DNA of 64,000 nucleotides. It comes from Lactococcus allomyrinae (GTDB lineage Bacteria; Bacillota; Bacilli; Lactobacillales; Streptococcaceae). A program made the translations under genes and the position numbers. Each line of letters begins with the position of its first letter. Position 1 is the stretch's first letter. The stretch lies in contig NZ_CP032627.1 of NCBI RefSeq assembly GCF_003627095.1, forward strand, positions 2,604,001 through 2,668,000, read 5' to 3'. This document shows positions 49,101 to 57,213 of the stretch, one piece after another. The notes below the pieces were generated by a model, which was given only the letters and a program-made list of their open reading frames with translations, did no database searches and was not told where the DNA came from.

Positions 49101-49873
49101 ATGGTTGGGCTTATGATATCGGATTTGGAGGTTTAGACCATGTCATTGCCTCAGGTGCTGATGTAAATATTCTCGTGATGGATAATGAAGTCTATGCCAA
49201 TACAGGCGGACAAGTTTCAAAAGCTACACCAGCTTCTGCTATTGCTCAATTTGCTGCAGGAGGTAAAGGTGGAGCGAAGAAAGACTTAGGTGCTATGGCG
49301 ATGACTTATGACGATGTGTATGTCGCTCAAATTGCTTCAGGAGCGAATATGATGCAAACCATTAAAGCATTTGATGAGGCAGAAAAGCATAAAGGACCAA
49401 GCCTTATCATTGCGTATACACCATGTATCAGTCACGGTGTGTACGAAGGAATGCACATGGTACTCGACGAAGCTGAGCACGCTGTAAAAAGTGGCTATTG
49501 GCAACTTTACCGCTATAATCCAGAACTTGAATCAAAAGGAAAAAATCCAATGACTCTTGACTTCAAGAAGCCAGATTTTTCAGAAGTACGTGGATTTTTA
49601 CTCAAACAATCTCGTTTTGGAAATCTTTTAAAAATTAACAAAGCGCACGCAGAAGCCTTGTATGATAAAGCAACTACAGACTCAAGAAAACGATTTATTC
49701 GTTACGCACGTTTATCAGGAGATTTAGAAAAATTCTTAGAGCGTGAAGCAAAAGCAAAAGGTGAAACAGTAGAAATCAATCAAAAACCTAGAAGAGAACG
49801 AACAATCGATCCCGAACGTGAGGCCAGACGTGCAGCAAGAAAAGCTCAAAAGCTTGCAGATAAGAACAAATAG
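46178..49873 (+). CDS. nifJ: Pyruvate:ferredoxin (flavodoxin) oxidoreductase
   Basis: A 1231-residue one-chain PFOR that makes acetyl-CoA from pyruvate and reduces ferredoxin or flavodoxin. N-terminal pyruvate/TPP domain with YPITPSSPMADY (about 24-35); two 4Fe-4S motifs CIQCNECAFVCPHAA and CTGCGLCVEACPK (about 690 and 745); proximal cluster GACSGCGETPYIKL (about 817); and TPP motif GGDGWAYDIGFGGLDHV (about 977). The tail is very basic. The enzyme is oxygen-sensitive and unusual for lactic acid bacteria that rely on PFL/PDH. Start 46178 (MKKTMDGNMA) follows AAAGAAAG; the longer frame from TTG 46145 is less likely. Confidence 0.95.
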   Translation: MKKTMDGNMAAAHIAYAFSEIAVIYPITPSSPMADYTDAWSVAGRKNIWGQTVKITEMQSEAGAAGAMHGVLKAGGIATTYTASQGLLLMLPNMYKMAGELLPTVIHVAARAVATGALNIFGDQSDVMSARSTGFAMLAESSVQEVMDLSAVAHLATIEGSVPFMNFFDGFRTSHEIQKIDVIDYEDLAPLINTDKLTAFRNRAMNPDHPTVSGTNQNADIYFQQRETVNAYYDVLPSIVQKYMNKINALRGTDYDLVNYYGACDATEVIVSMGSVAGTIEQTVDYLNSRGRKVGFLNIHLYRPFPTVNFLDKLPKSVQNIAVLDRTKESGSNGEPLFLDVQSALFDENVKVIGGRYGVGGKDTRPEHIVAVFDELLKAKSRRQFTIGITDDVTNLSLSVNSKLDLTPSDTFQAKFWGFGSDGTVGANKAAIKIIGDNTDKYVQAAFEYDSKKSGGLTISHLRFGDSPIKSEYMTATLDFVACHNTTYVRKYDLTKDLKVGGTLLLNTSWDDEHLSKNLPSKLKRYIGENQIKFYTIDAAKIARETGLDRRINTIMQVAFFKLAEVMPFDIAYEILKNDAQKYARKSPKIVEQNLNAMEMALDSLHEVHVPADWASAQERELKPILAASATKKYVFEIVNKTNAFEGDELSVQDLVDNGMTRGSSPLGTASYEKRGIALEVPEWNADACIQCNECAFVCPHAAIRPFLVDEDEWNVAPEGFQVMDYKGNDGLKYRIQVSVEDCTGCGLCVEACPKKGEALKMVPYESQQEQAVNWAFTQTLKTKENPMAGRLTAASTQFEKPLFEFSGACSGCGETPYIKLLTQMFGDRMMISNATGCSSIYGGTQATPYTTNDEGQGPAWSNSLFEDNAEYGYGMHMASVTRRQKLADEVLSVLTEMSEDLQLLAKDWATHLFDSEGTRARAEKFKALLKEELTALVDQEKTDEVADRKLSVLNAIYKQKDQFVKPTQWIFGGDGWAYDIGFGGLDHVIASGADVNILVMDNEVYANTGGQVSKATPASAIAQFAAGGKGGAKKDLGAMAMTYDDVYVAQIASGANMMQTIKAFDEAEKHKGPSLIIAYTPCISHGVYEGMHMVLDEAEHAVKSGYWQLYRYNPELESKGKNPMTLDFKKPDFSEVRGFLLKQSRFGNLLKINKAHAEALYDKATTDSRKRFIRYARLSGDLEKFLEREAKAKGETVEINQKPRRERTIDPEREARRAARKAQKLADKNK
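48851..48866. repeat. CTGTCAG palindrome inside nifJ
   Basis: CTGTCAGTACTGACAG, a perfect 16-bp palindrome read as LSVLTE. Confidence 0.85.
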
Positions 49874-50485
49874 AACCAACAGGGAACTCTTTTTGCAATA
49901 GATTAATTTCACTTTAAAAGCAACGAGATTTTATATTATAACGAACCATGCTCTCTATAATACTGATTTTGCGCCAATAAGTTATGAAACAATGTCAATG
50001 CGCTGTTATTTTTTACAATGAATCAGCCAAAAAATAAACAAAATTTACTGACAGAATTTCTGTCAGTTCAAAATGAATAAAACCTTACTGACAGTTTTTA
50101 TCAGTAAGGTTCTATTGTGTAAGTGACAATATTTTCAGTGAAGCATTTATCATTTATCAGCAGGGAACATAAAATTTTGGTATAATTAAACTAATTAATT
50201 ATGGATATTGTCAGATTTTTGACCACTCTGTTGTATTGTGCGTAATGCCAGTAAGTGGTAAAAATTCTCATACAAACCAGTATCTCTACAGTTCAATATT
50301 TAATTACTATTTCGTTTCTAATTGACCCATTACATCAAAGTGAAGATATGGAAATTTGCAATTATCTCTGTAATCTTGTTGTTTTCATTGTTTAGCCACA
50401 CCAATCAACAAGATGAATAGTTTGCACGAGCCAAGTAAACAAATAGTATAACTGACATTGGACGAGTATATAAGGAGGAAAAAAT
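49874..50485 (+). other. 612-bp gap: half-site hairpins, promoter and long cdaA leader
   Basis: Two hairpins from CTGACAG half sites lie at 50044-50068 (TTTACTGACAGAATTTCTGTCAG) and 50082-50111 (ACCTTACTGA...TCAGTAAGGT), the latter the likely nifJ terminator. An extended -10 TGGTATAAT lies at 50178-50186, about 300 nt before cdaA; a second possible -10 (AGTATAAC) is near 50447. The leader between them has no ORF or known riboswitch that I can recognise. Confidence 0.45.
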
Positions 50486-51369
50486 TTGAGCGATTTTAAT
50501 CAATTTTTTAACCTTGAATTTTGGCAAAAGATTTTTGAGCTGAATGAATCACCGCTACGTATCATGATTGCGGTATTAGACATTGCTATTGTAAGTTTTT
50601 TCCTTTATAACGCGATAAGATTTGTCCAAGGAACAAAATTAATGACGCTAGTGCGCGGAGTAATTATTTTCCTTTTCATAAAAATTGTTGCAGGACTCAT
50701 TGGTTTAACCACAGTAGAGTGGTTGCTTAACCAAGTGATTACTTATGGGGTGATTGCAGGGGTCATCATCTTCCAGCCTGAGATTAGACGGGCGCTTGAA
50801 AGTTTGGGACGTACCACAACTTTATTTACACCGACAAAAAAAGCTTCTAAAGATGGGCACATCACAGCCTATGAGAAATCATTTGCCTATATGTCTGAGC
50901 GTAAGATTGGTGCTTTGATTGCCATTGAGCAGTCTCAAAATCTTAATGAATTTGTGTCCACAGGAATTCGATTGGATGCGGATATCACGAGCGAACTAAT
51001 TATCAACATCTTCATTCCGAATACCCCTTGCATGATGGTGCAGTCATCGTTCAAGGAGATAAGATTGCCGTGACAAGTGCTTACCTGCCCTTGACTGAAC
51101 GTAGAGGAATTTCCAAAGAATTTGGTACGCGACATCGCGCAGCTATTGGACTTTCAGAAGTTTCAGATGCTCTAATTCTTGTCGTATCTGAAGAAACAGG
51201 AGGTATTTCGATAGCACATAACGGTGAGTTTTTTGCCGATATTTCTAAGGAAAGATTTCATGATATATTAGTCAGCATTTTAACTCCAAAAGTGGAAAAA
51301 TCACTCCCGCGTTTAGGCAAAAACTCAGGGAAATCTAATAAAGATTCGGAGGATAAAAATGGGAAATAA
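50486..51369 (+). pseudogene. cdaA: Diadenylate cyclase CdaA with a one-base frameshift (probable sequencing error)
   Basis: Membrane cyclase that makes c-di-AMP from two ATP. TTG start at 50486 with AAGGAGGAAAAA. Three N-terminal helices (about 20-95) precede the DAC domain. The first frame runs to about 51026 and the second from about 51028. The break is in AATACCCCTTGC: four C (51024-51027) where five restore NTPLHDGAVIV. It falls just before the catalytic DGA motif; RHRAAIG follows in the second frame. The gene overlaps cdaR. Total length is one short of a multiple of three. Because c-di-AMP is normally essential, an error in the C run is likely. Confidence 0.9.
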
Positions 51370-52315
51370 ATTTTTTACTTCAAAAATATTTTATATCTTG
51401 ACTTCCGTGTTTTTTGCAATTGTTCTCTTCTTTAATGCCAATGCAACCTCTATCCGAAATCAAGGAACGAACCAATCAGGAGAGGTTTACACAGCTACAA
51501 TTAATAGCGTACCAGTTGAGTTAAAATACGATACAAACAAATACTTTGTTAGTGGTTACAATAGTAGCGCAACGGTACATTTATCAGGTTACAATCGAAT
51601 CTCGATTACCAATGAAGAAAATCCCGATACAAGAAATTTTTTCCTGAGTATTGATTTGACCAGTGTTAAATCTGGGAAAGTTGACGTTCCCGTACGAATC
51701 GAACAGCTTCCAGGCGGGGTCAATGCATCAATTGAACCAAAGACGATGAATGTAACGGTAGAAAAAAGAGCTTCTCGAGAATTCGAAGTGACTCCAAAAG
51801 TAGACTCAACACAGATTCCAACAGGATTTAGTATTGATACGATTGATTTGAGCGATGAAAAAGTCAACGTCATTGCTGGTGAAGAAGGCATCAAAAAAAT
51901 TCACGCCATTGAAGCAGCTCTTCCTAGTGATGTGAATCTCACAGATAATTATTCAGGAACGGTTACTTTACATGCTGTAGATAGTACAGGCAAAATTCTT
52001 CCCGCACAAATCACACCTTCGACAGTTCACATCAAAGTGTCTGTAAACAAACCAAGTAAACAAGTGCCAGTTAAACTAAAAGTTACAGGCACACTTGATA
52101 CAACACTCTCTAGCATGAAAACAAAACTATCTGATGAAAAAGTTACCATATATGGCGAGCAAAGTAAGTTAGATGAGGTGAGTAGTGTCGAAGCAAATGT
52201 AAGCATTACAGGGATAACTAAAGAAACAAAAGTTTCTGTACCATTGCAACAATCAGGTATAAGCATCCGTCCGCGAACAATAGATGTGACATTGACACCA
52301 GTTAAAAAGAAGTAA
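51359..52315 (+). CDS. cdaR: CdaA regulatory protein CdaR (YbbR-domain protein)
   Basis: A 318-residue exported regulator. One N-terminal membrane anchor (about 7-24) is followed by an outer part of about four YbbR repeats, each ending with a pattern such as PKTMNVTVEK or PSTVHIKVSV. It binds and modulates CdaA. Its ATG lies inside the 3' end of cdaA (11-nt overlap) after GGAGGATAAA, so translation is coupled. glmM follows, giving the conserved cdaA-cdaR-glmM order. Confidence 0.93.
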   Translation: MGNKFFTSKIFYILTSVFFAIVLFFNANATSIRNQGTNQSGEVYTATINSVPVELKYDTNKYFVSGYNSSATVHLSGYNRISITNEENPDTRNFFLSIDLTSVKSGKVDVPVRIEQLPGGVNASIEPKTMNVTVEKRASREFEVTPKVDSTQIPTGFSIDTIDLSDEKVNVIAGEEGIKKIHAIEAALPSDVNLTDNYSGTVTLHAVDSTGKILPAQITPSTVHIKVSVNKPSKQVPVKLKVTGTLDTTLSSMKTKLSDEKVTIYGEQSKLDEVSSVEANVSITGITKETKVSVPLQQSGISIRPRTIDVTLTPVKKK

Positions 52316-52334
52316 TTTTGTAAAGACGATTCTG

Positions 52335-52480
52335 ATTATATTGGTTCCACATTAAAAACTTAAAGGCTGTTACCATACGAGCTCTGGTAGAGCTTGGACA
52401 CAATATCATATCAAGGATTATGATTCGGGTGTAGTAAGCTGTAAGAATAGAGCTATCAGCTACACGTGATGGGGTGTGGC
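52335..52480. repeat. Intergenic structured repeat between cdaR and glmM
   Basis: GGTTCCACATTAAAAACTTAAAGGCTGTTACCATAC resembles the left end of the TACTAG-type element (copies at 42608 reversed and 39135). It holds hairpins GAGCTCTGGTAGAGCTTG and GTGTAG...AGCT...AGCT...CTACAC (about 52430-52465). It separates glmM from cdaR by 300 bp, unlike the tight spacing of the operon in relatives. The remaining sequence up to glmM is AT-rich. Confidence 0.45.
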
Positions 52481-52616
52481 ACAGATTCTGCATTATGGGT
52501 AGAAAAGCAAGTTATTTTTGAAACATTAAGAGAATTTTGAGATAGATTTAGTAAATTAAGGAAAATGAGATAAATCATGATAAATATCATGAAAAAATAA
52601 ATTGGAGACTAAAAAA

Positions 52617-53975
52617 ATGGGTAAATATTTTGGAACTGACGGTGTGCGTGGAGAAGCAAATGTTGAACTTACACCAGAAATGGCTTTTAAGTTAGGACGT
52701 TTTGGTGGCTATGTTTTAAGTCAACATGAAACTGATACACCGAAAGTTTATGTCGCCCGAGATACACGTATTTCAGGACAAATGCTTGCAACAAGCCTCA
52801 TTTCAGGACTTTTGTCCGTTGGGATTGAAGTTTATGACCTTGGTGTTATTGCAACACCGGGTGTTGCTTATCTCGTGAAAAAGGATGGAGCATCCGCAGG
52901 GGTTATGATTTCAGCCAGCCACAATCCAGCCCTTGACAACGGCATCAAATTCTTTGGGAGTGATGGCTATAAACTTGAAGATGCTAAAGAATTAGAGATT
53001 GAAGCTTTGATTGATGCACCTGAGGACACGCTACCTCGCCCATCTGCAGAAGGGCTTGGAATATTACATGATTACATTGAAGGTGTTCGTAAATATCAAG
53101 CTTTCCTCAAGACCACAGCAGAGGGTGATTTTGAAGGATACAAGGTTGTTCTTGACACCGCAAACGGAGCTGCTCATACTTCAGCGCGTGCGGTGTTTGC
53201 AGATCTTAATGCAGAATTGACTGTTATTGGTGAAAACCCTAATGGACTTAATATTAATGTCAATGTTGGTTCAACTCATCCAGAGCAAATGGCTGAGAAA
53301 GTCCTTGAAGTGGGAGCAAATATTGGATTGGCATTCGATGGAGATGCTGACCGTCTAATCGCAGTAGATGAGTTAGGACATATTGTAGATGGTGATAAAA
53401 TCATGTTTATTGTTGGTAAATATCTACTTAGCCAAGGCAAATTAGCCCAAAATACAGTAGTTACAACAGTAATGTCAAATCTTGGCTTCCATCTTGCGCT
53501 TGAAGAAACAGGGATTAATTCAGTTGTGACAGCAGTAGGTGATCGATACGTTGTCGAAGAAATGAAAAAAAATCACTATAACTTCGGTGGGGAACAATCT
53601 GGTCATATGATTTTCCTTGATTATAATACAACAGGAGATGGACAACTTTCCGCTATTCAATTGTTGAAAGTCATGAGAGAAACAGGAAAAACCTTGTCTG
53701 AACTTGCAGGTGAAGTAACAATTTATCCACAAAAATTAGTCAATGTCCGTGTGAAGGACAATGCTGCTAAAAAATCTGCAATGGAAGTACCAGAAATTCA
53801 AAAAGTAATTTCTGACATGGAAGAAAAAATGGATGGAAAAGGCCGTATCCTTGTTCGCCCTTCTGGTACAGAGCCACTCTTACGCGTAATGGCTGAAGCA
53901 CCAACTCATAATGAAGTCAATGAAGTTGTTGATAGTATAGTAGAAGTCGTGGAAGAAGAAATTGGGGTAAAATAA
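52617..53975 (+). CDS. glmM: Phosphoglucosamine mutase
   Basis: A 452-residue alpha-D-phosphohexomutase that converts glucosamine 6-phosphate to glucosamine 1-phosphate for peptidoglycan precursors. The phosphoserine is S101 in [13 protein letters not shown]; the metal loop is DGDADR (near 242); the sugar loop GGEQSGH is near 325; and the phosphate loop [12 protein letters not shown] is near 415. Start 52617 ([12 protein letters not shown]) follows GGAG by 9 nt. GlmM also restrains CdaA in lactococci, which explains the cluster. Confidence 0.97.
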   Translation: MGKYFGTDGVRGEANVELTPEMAFKLGRFGGYVLSQHETDTPKVYVARDTRISGQMLATSLISGLLSVGIEVYDLGVIATPGVAYLVKKDGASAGVMISASHNPALDNGIKFFGSDGYKLEDAKELEIEALIDAPEDTLPRPSAEGLGILHDYIEGVRKYQAFLKTTAEGDFEGYKVVLDTANGAAHTSARAVFADLNAELTVIGENPNGLNINVNVGSTHPEQMAEKVLEVGANIGLAFDGDADRLIAVDELGHIVDGDKIMFIVGKYLLSQGKLAQNTVVTTVMSNLGFHLALEETGINSVVTAVGDRYVVEEMKKNHYNFGGEQSGHMIFLDYNTTGDGQLSAIQLLKVMRETGKTLSELAGEVTIYPQKLVNVRVKDNAAKKSAMEVPEIQKVISDMEEKMDGKGRILVRPSGTEPLLRVMAEAPTHNEVNEVVDSIVEVVEEEIGVK

Positions 53976-54001
53976 AAAAGAGAGTATATACTCTCTTTTT
54001 T
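53973..54001. terminator. Bidirectional terminator between glmM and treR
   Basis: AAAAAAGAGAGTATATACTCTCTTTTTT, a perfect palindrome with A- and T-tracts. Confidence 0.95.
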
Positions 54002-54055
54002 ATTCACAAGATTTGAATTTGGTACAACAAATTAGCCATGATATGGCTTTTTTGT

Positions 54056-54772
54056 TTATCTTTTTTGGCGTCTTGCAAATTCTGTGAATCTAAAACGGTC
54101 AACTTGGTGTCTAGATTCTGTATATTGAAACAATGTGTTATCAGCAAGGTAAACTCTGGATTTAACAGAAACAATATGGCGGTCTTTGGGATTTAAGTCC
54201 AATAAATCAAAATCTTCTTCACTTGCGAAATCAATTGTAATTTCTTTTTGAGCATAAGCGATGTCCAGTCCAAGTTTTCCTTCTAAATACTCATAAGTTG
54301 AATTTTTAGCATCTTCTGGAGTTAGGTGAATGGCATAATCCTTTAAGAAAAAATCACGGTCTAAGATTGAGTATTTTCCTTCGACTTTCCGACGTCTAAG
54401 GATATGAAGGGCTTTGCTTCCGACAGGAAAACCTGTTAATTCTGACAGTTCAGCTTCAATATCAATTGAACCAAATATGACAACCTCAGTCTCGCTCTCA
54501 AATCCCATAGAAGTTTGCAGTTCTTTGTATGATGTTAGACCTGAAATGGGGAAGAGTAATTTATCATGAGCGATAACAATACTACCAAATCCATGACGAC
54601 GTTGAATTACACCATTTTCTTCTAATATTTTTAAAGCTTGTCTAACGGTTGAACGGCTGCTATTATAAATTTTTGAAAGTTCGTTTTCACTAGGTAAAAC
54701 ATCATTTTCTTTATAGATATCATCGAAAATTTTCTTCTCTAAATCTTGTAAAATCACTTCATATTTCTTCAT
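54056..54772 (-). CDS. treR: Trehalose operon regulator TreR (GntR family)
   Basis: A 238-residue GntR/HutC regulator: winged HTH (about 1-68, ENELSKIYNSSRSTVRQALKILEENGVIQRRHGFGS) and UTRA ligand domain (about 90-230). In the B. subtilis model trehalose 6-phosphate lifts repression. It is divergent from the PTS IIA gene. A palindrome CTTGTACGTACAAG lies between the two genes and matches the known TreR operator type (TTGTATATACAA). Confidence 0.9.
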   Translation of the reverse strand: MKKYEVILQDLEKKIFDDIYKENDVLPSENELSKIYNSSRSTVRQALKILEENGVIQRRHGFGSIVIAHDKLLFPISGLTSYKELQTSMGFESETEVVIFGSIDIEAELSELTGFPVGSKALHILRRRKVEGKYSILDRDFFLKDYAIHLTPEDAKNSTYEYLEGKLGLDIAYAQKEITIDFASEEDFDLLDLNPKDRHIVSVKSRVYLADNTLFQYTESRHQVDRFRFTEFARRQKR

Positions 54773-54806
54773 TCCTATATTTTATCATAAAAATAGATGC
54801 TAACGC

Positions 54807-54835
54807 TTGCTGAAAATGCTTTCATGTGGTACAAT
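54807..54835 (+). promoter_or_regulatory. Trehalose operon promoter with cre site
   Basis: TTGCTG (54807-54812), 17-nt spacer, TACAAT (54830-54835) preceded by TGG. The minus strand of 54811-54825 reads ATGAAAGCATTTTCA, 14 of 15 cre positions, in the spacer. A weaker box AGCAAGCGTTAGCA lies just upstream. Confidence 0.65.
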
Positions 54836-54846
54836 GTTTTTGTTAA

Positions 54847-54860
54847 CTTGTACGTACAAG
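54847..54860. promoter_or_regulatory. TreR operator
   Basis: CTTGTACGTACAAG, a perfect 14-bp palindrome about 12 bp after the -10 and in the transcribed leader of the IIA gene. The core TTGTACGTACAA differs from the Bacillus tre operator only in the centre. Confidence 0.7.
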
Positions 54861-54883
54861 CTGCGAAATGATAGGAGGTTCAT

Positions 54884-55366
54884 ATGTTTGGACTAGGAAA
54901 AAAGAAAGAACTTCAGGATGATAAAGCGCTTTATGCACCGATTTCTGGAGAGGTCATTGAGATTTCAGCTGTTCATGACCCAGTTTTTTCAAAAAAGATT
55001 ATGGGTGATGGTTTTGCCGTTGAACCTGCGGGAAACAAGATTTATTCGCCCGTAGCTTCCACAGTGACTTTGGTTCAGGGTCATGCGGTTGGCTTCACTC
55101 GAGCAGATGGTCTTGAGGTATTACTCCATATTGGGATTGATACTGTTTCACTCAATGGTTCACCATTTAAACTCAAAGTTAAAGTTGGTGATATAGTCAA
55201 TGGTGGAGATGAAGTTGGAAGTGTTGATTGGACCGAAGTTGAAGCAGCAGGTCTTGAAAAGACAACAATGGTCATTTTTACCAACTCTGATAAATTAGAT
55301 TCTTTTGATGTTCGCTATGAAAAAGTTGAAGCAAAAGAAATAGTTGGAAAAGCTCAAACAAAATAA
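54884..55366 (+). CDS. PTS glucose-type IIA component (trehalose operon)
   Basis: A 160-residue IIA-Glc-type protein (Crr-like). The phospho-His is H82 in VLLHIGIDTVSLNG; the N-terminal APISGEVIEIS is typical. It takes phosphate from HPr and passes it to the IIB of TreB. As a separate gene it complements the IIBC permease encoded next, which lacks a IIA domain. AGGAGG precedes the ATG. It is the first gene after the TreR operator. Confidence 0.92.
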   Translation: MFGLGKKKELQDDKALYAPISGEVIEISAVHDPVFSKKIMGDGFAVEPAGNKIYSPVASTVTLVQGHAVGFTRADGLEVLLHIGIDTVSLNGSPFKLKVKVGDIVNGGDEVGSVDWTEVEAAGLEKTTMVIFTNSDKLDSFDVRYEKVEAKEIVGKAQTK

Positions 55367-55445
55367 TTGGAATTTTTGAAATGCTAAGACTCTAACATTT
55401 TATAGATGTTGGAAGTTAAATGTCACGAAAATGTTTTTATGCGGT

Positions 55446-55545
55446 TATACTAGTTAAACTTTATACAGTATTAGGCTAGTACAAAAATGGATGTAAACAT
55501 CCTTTAATTTCTGAGAGAAATGTTGGGAATTAAATATTATTGGAT
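55446..55545. repeat. Short repeat derivative between IIA and treB (copy E)
   Basis: TATACTAGTTAAACTTTATACAGTATTAG (55446-55474) is both ends of the MITE-like element joined with no core. It is followed by GGATGTAAACATCC (hairpin) and TTTAATTTCTGAGAGAAAT, like the element's inner right hairpin. It lies within the trehalose operon. Confidence 0.55.
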
Positions 55546-55595
55546 AAAAGTTAATAAAATAATTTTCCTTTTTAAGAGGGAAAGCAGGAGGTCTT

Positions 55596-57140
55596 ATGGC
55601 AAATTATTCACAACTTGCGACAGATATTATCGCAAAAGTCGGTGGCGCAGAAAACGTCACAAAAGTTATTCACTGTATTACCCGTCTTCGTTTTACTTTA
55701 AAAGATAAAAATAAAGCTGATACTGCGGGGATAGAAGCATTACCTGGGGTTGCAGGTGCTGTATATAATGCAAATCTCAACCAATACCAAGTGGTTATCG
55801 GTCAAGCTGTTGAAGATGTCTATGACGAAGTGATTGCACAGCTCCCCGATGGATTAGCAGGCGGGGAAACAGAAGCTGATGATGCAGGTGGTGCACCTGC
55901 AAGTGGAAGTAAAAATCCTATTGTCCGTGGCTTTCAAGTTGTTATCGGTACAATCACGGGGTCTATGATTCCAATCATCGGATTACTTGCTGGTGGTGGT
56001 ATGATTAATGGACTTTTGGCTATGTTTGTTAAGGGTAACCATATCTTCAATGTAATTGATCCAACAAGTTCGACTTACATTATCATTTCAACAATGGCAA
56101 TGGCACCTTTCTATTTCTTACCTGTGTTAGTTGGTTTCTCAGCTGCACGGCAATTAGCTCCAAAAGATGGAAGCTTACAATTTGTTGGGGCAGCCGTTGG
56201 TGGATTTATGATTGCTCCTGGTTTGAATCCTTTGACTCAGGCAACAATCAGTGGGACAAGTGTTGTACCTGCACCTAATGCAGTAGCACATTTATTAGGC
56301 GTTACTTTCAATACGAGTTATTTTGGGATTCCTGTGGCATTACCTAGTTATGCTTACACGATTTTCCCAATCATTGCTGCAGTCGCAATCGCAAAACCTT
56401 TGAATGCTTGGTTGAAGAAAGTTTTACCTTTGGCTTTGCGTCCGATTTTCCAACCTATGATTACTTTCTTTATCACATCTTCTATTGTGCTTTTAATCGT
56501 AGGACCAGTGATTTCTACACTTTCTTCACTTCTGTCAAATGTTATCAGTTTCTTTCTTGGACTTAACTTGGGTATTGCAGGACTTGTCATTGGTGGCTTC
56601 TATCAATGTTTGGTTATCTTTGGTTTGCACTGGCTCATTGTTCCTATCATTTCGCAACAAATCGCGGCAACTGGTGAATCTTCACTTAACATGATTGTGT
56701 CATTTACGATGTTGGCACAAGGTGCAGGGGCGCTTGCAGTCTTCCTGAAGACTCGCAAATCAGATATGAAAGGTCTTGCTCTTCCCGCTGCAATCTCTGC
56801 ATTTTGTGGGGTTACTGAACCTGCAATGTATGGGATTAATTTGAAATATATGCGTGTCTTCATTATGAGTTCTATTGGTGCCGCTGCTGGTGGTTTGGTT
56901 GCTGGATTGATGAATCTGCGTATGTTTGGTTTCTCTGGTTCATTGATTGGTTTCCCTAACTTTATCTCTAATCCTAAAACGCATGAAGCTCCAGCTGGTA
57001 ACTTGGCTACATTTTGGATTGCATCTATTGTATGTATTGTAGTAGCGATGGTCTTAGTGTGGTTCTTTGGGTATAAAGATACTGACGAAATGGGTACTGG
57101 CGTTGAAAAGAAAAATGCTTTCAAAGATGCAGTTAAATAA
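55596..57140 (+). CDS. treB: PTS trehalose-specific IIBC permease
   Basis: A 514-residue membrane permease. The IIB domain (1-85) has the phospho-Cys C27 in KVIHCITRLRF. The IIC domain (about 105-490) has about ten helices, with GLHWLIVPI and FCGVTEPAMYGINLKY near the sugar site. It imports trehalose as trehalose 6-phosphate. AGCAGGAGG precedes the ATG. Assignment to trehalose rests on the treR and trePP neighbours; the fold alone fits the glucoside/sucrose/trehalose group. Confidence 0.92.
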   Translation: MANYSQLATDIIAKVGGAENVTKVIHCITRLRFTLKDKNKADTAGIEALPGVAGAVYNANLNQYQVVIGQAVEDVYDEVIAQLPDGLAGGETEADDAGGAPASGSKNPIVRGFQVVIGTITGSMIPIIGLLAGGGMINGLLAMFVKGNHIFNVIDPTSSTYIIISTMAMAPFYFLPVLVGFSAARQLAPKDGSLQFVGAAVGGFMIAPGLNPLTQATISGTSVVPAPNAVAHLLGVTFNTSYFGIPVALPSYAYTIFPIIAAVAIAKPLNAWLKKVLPLALRPIFQPMITFFITSSIVLLIVGPVISTLSSLLSNVISFFLGLNLGIAGLVIGGFYQCLVIFGLHWLIVPIISQQIAATGESSLNMIVSFTMLAQGAGALAVFLKTRKSDMKGLALPAAISAFCGVTEPAMYGINLKYMRVFIMSSIGAAAGGLVAGLMNLRMFGFSGSLIGFPNFISNPKTHEAPAGNLATFWIASIVCIVVAMVLVWFFGYKDTDEMGTGVEKKNAFKDAVK

Positions 57141-57159
57141 TTTATAAATTTCATTTGGA

Positions 57160-57192
57160 GTCAGAGCCAGTGGCTTCTGGCTTCTTTATTTT
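57160..57192 (+). terminator. Weak hairpin between treB and trePP
   Basis: AGAGCCAGTGGCTTCTGGCTTCTTTATTTTT: AGCCAG/CTGGCT stem with an imperfect T-tract. It may lower readthrough into trePP. Confidence 0.4.
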
Positions 57193-57213
57193 TGAGAGAA
57201 AGAAAGGCAAAAA

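Noticed and set aside
50200-50260. Short ORF beginning ATGGATATTGTC in the cdaA leader
   Set aside because: Only about 14 codons with no ribosome-binding site and wrong distance for leaderless translation.
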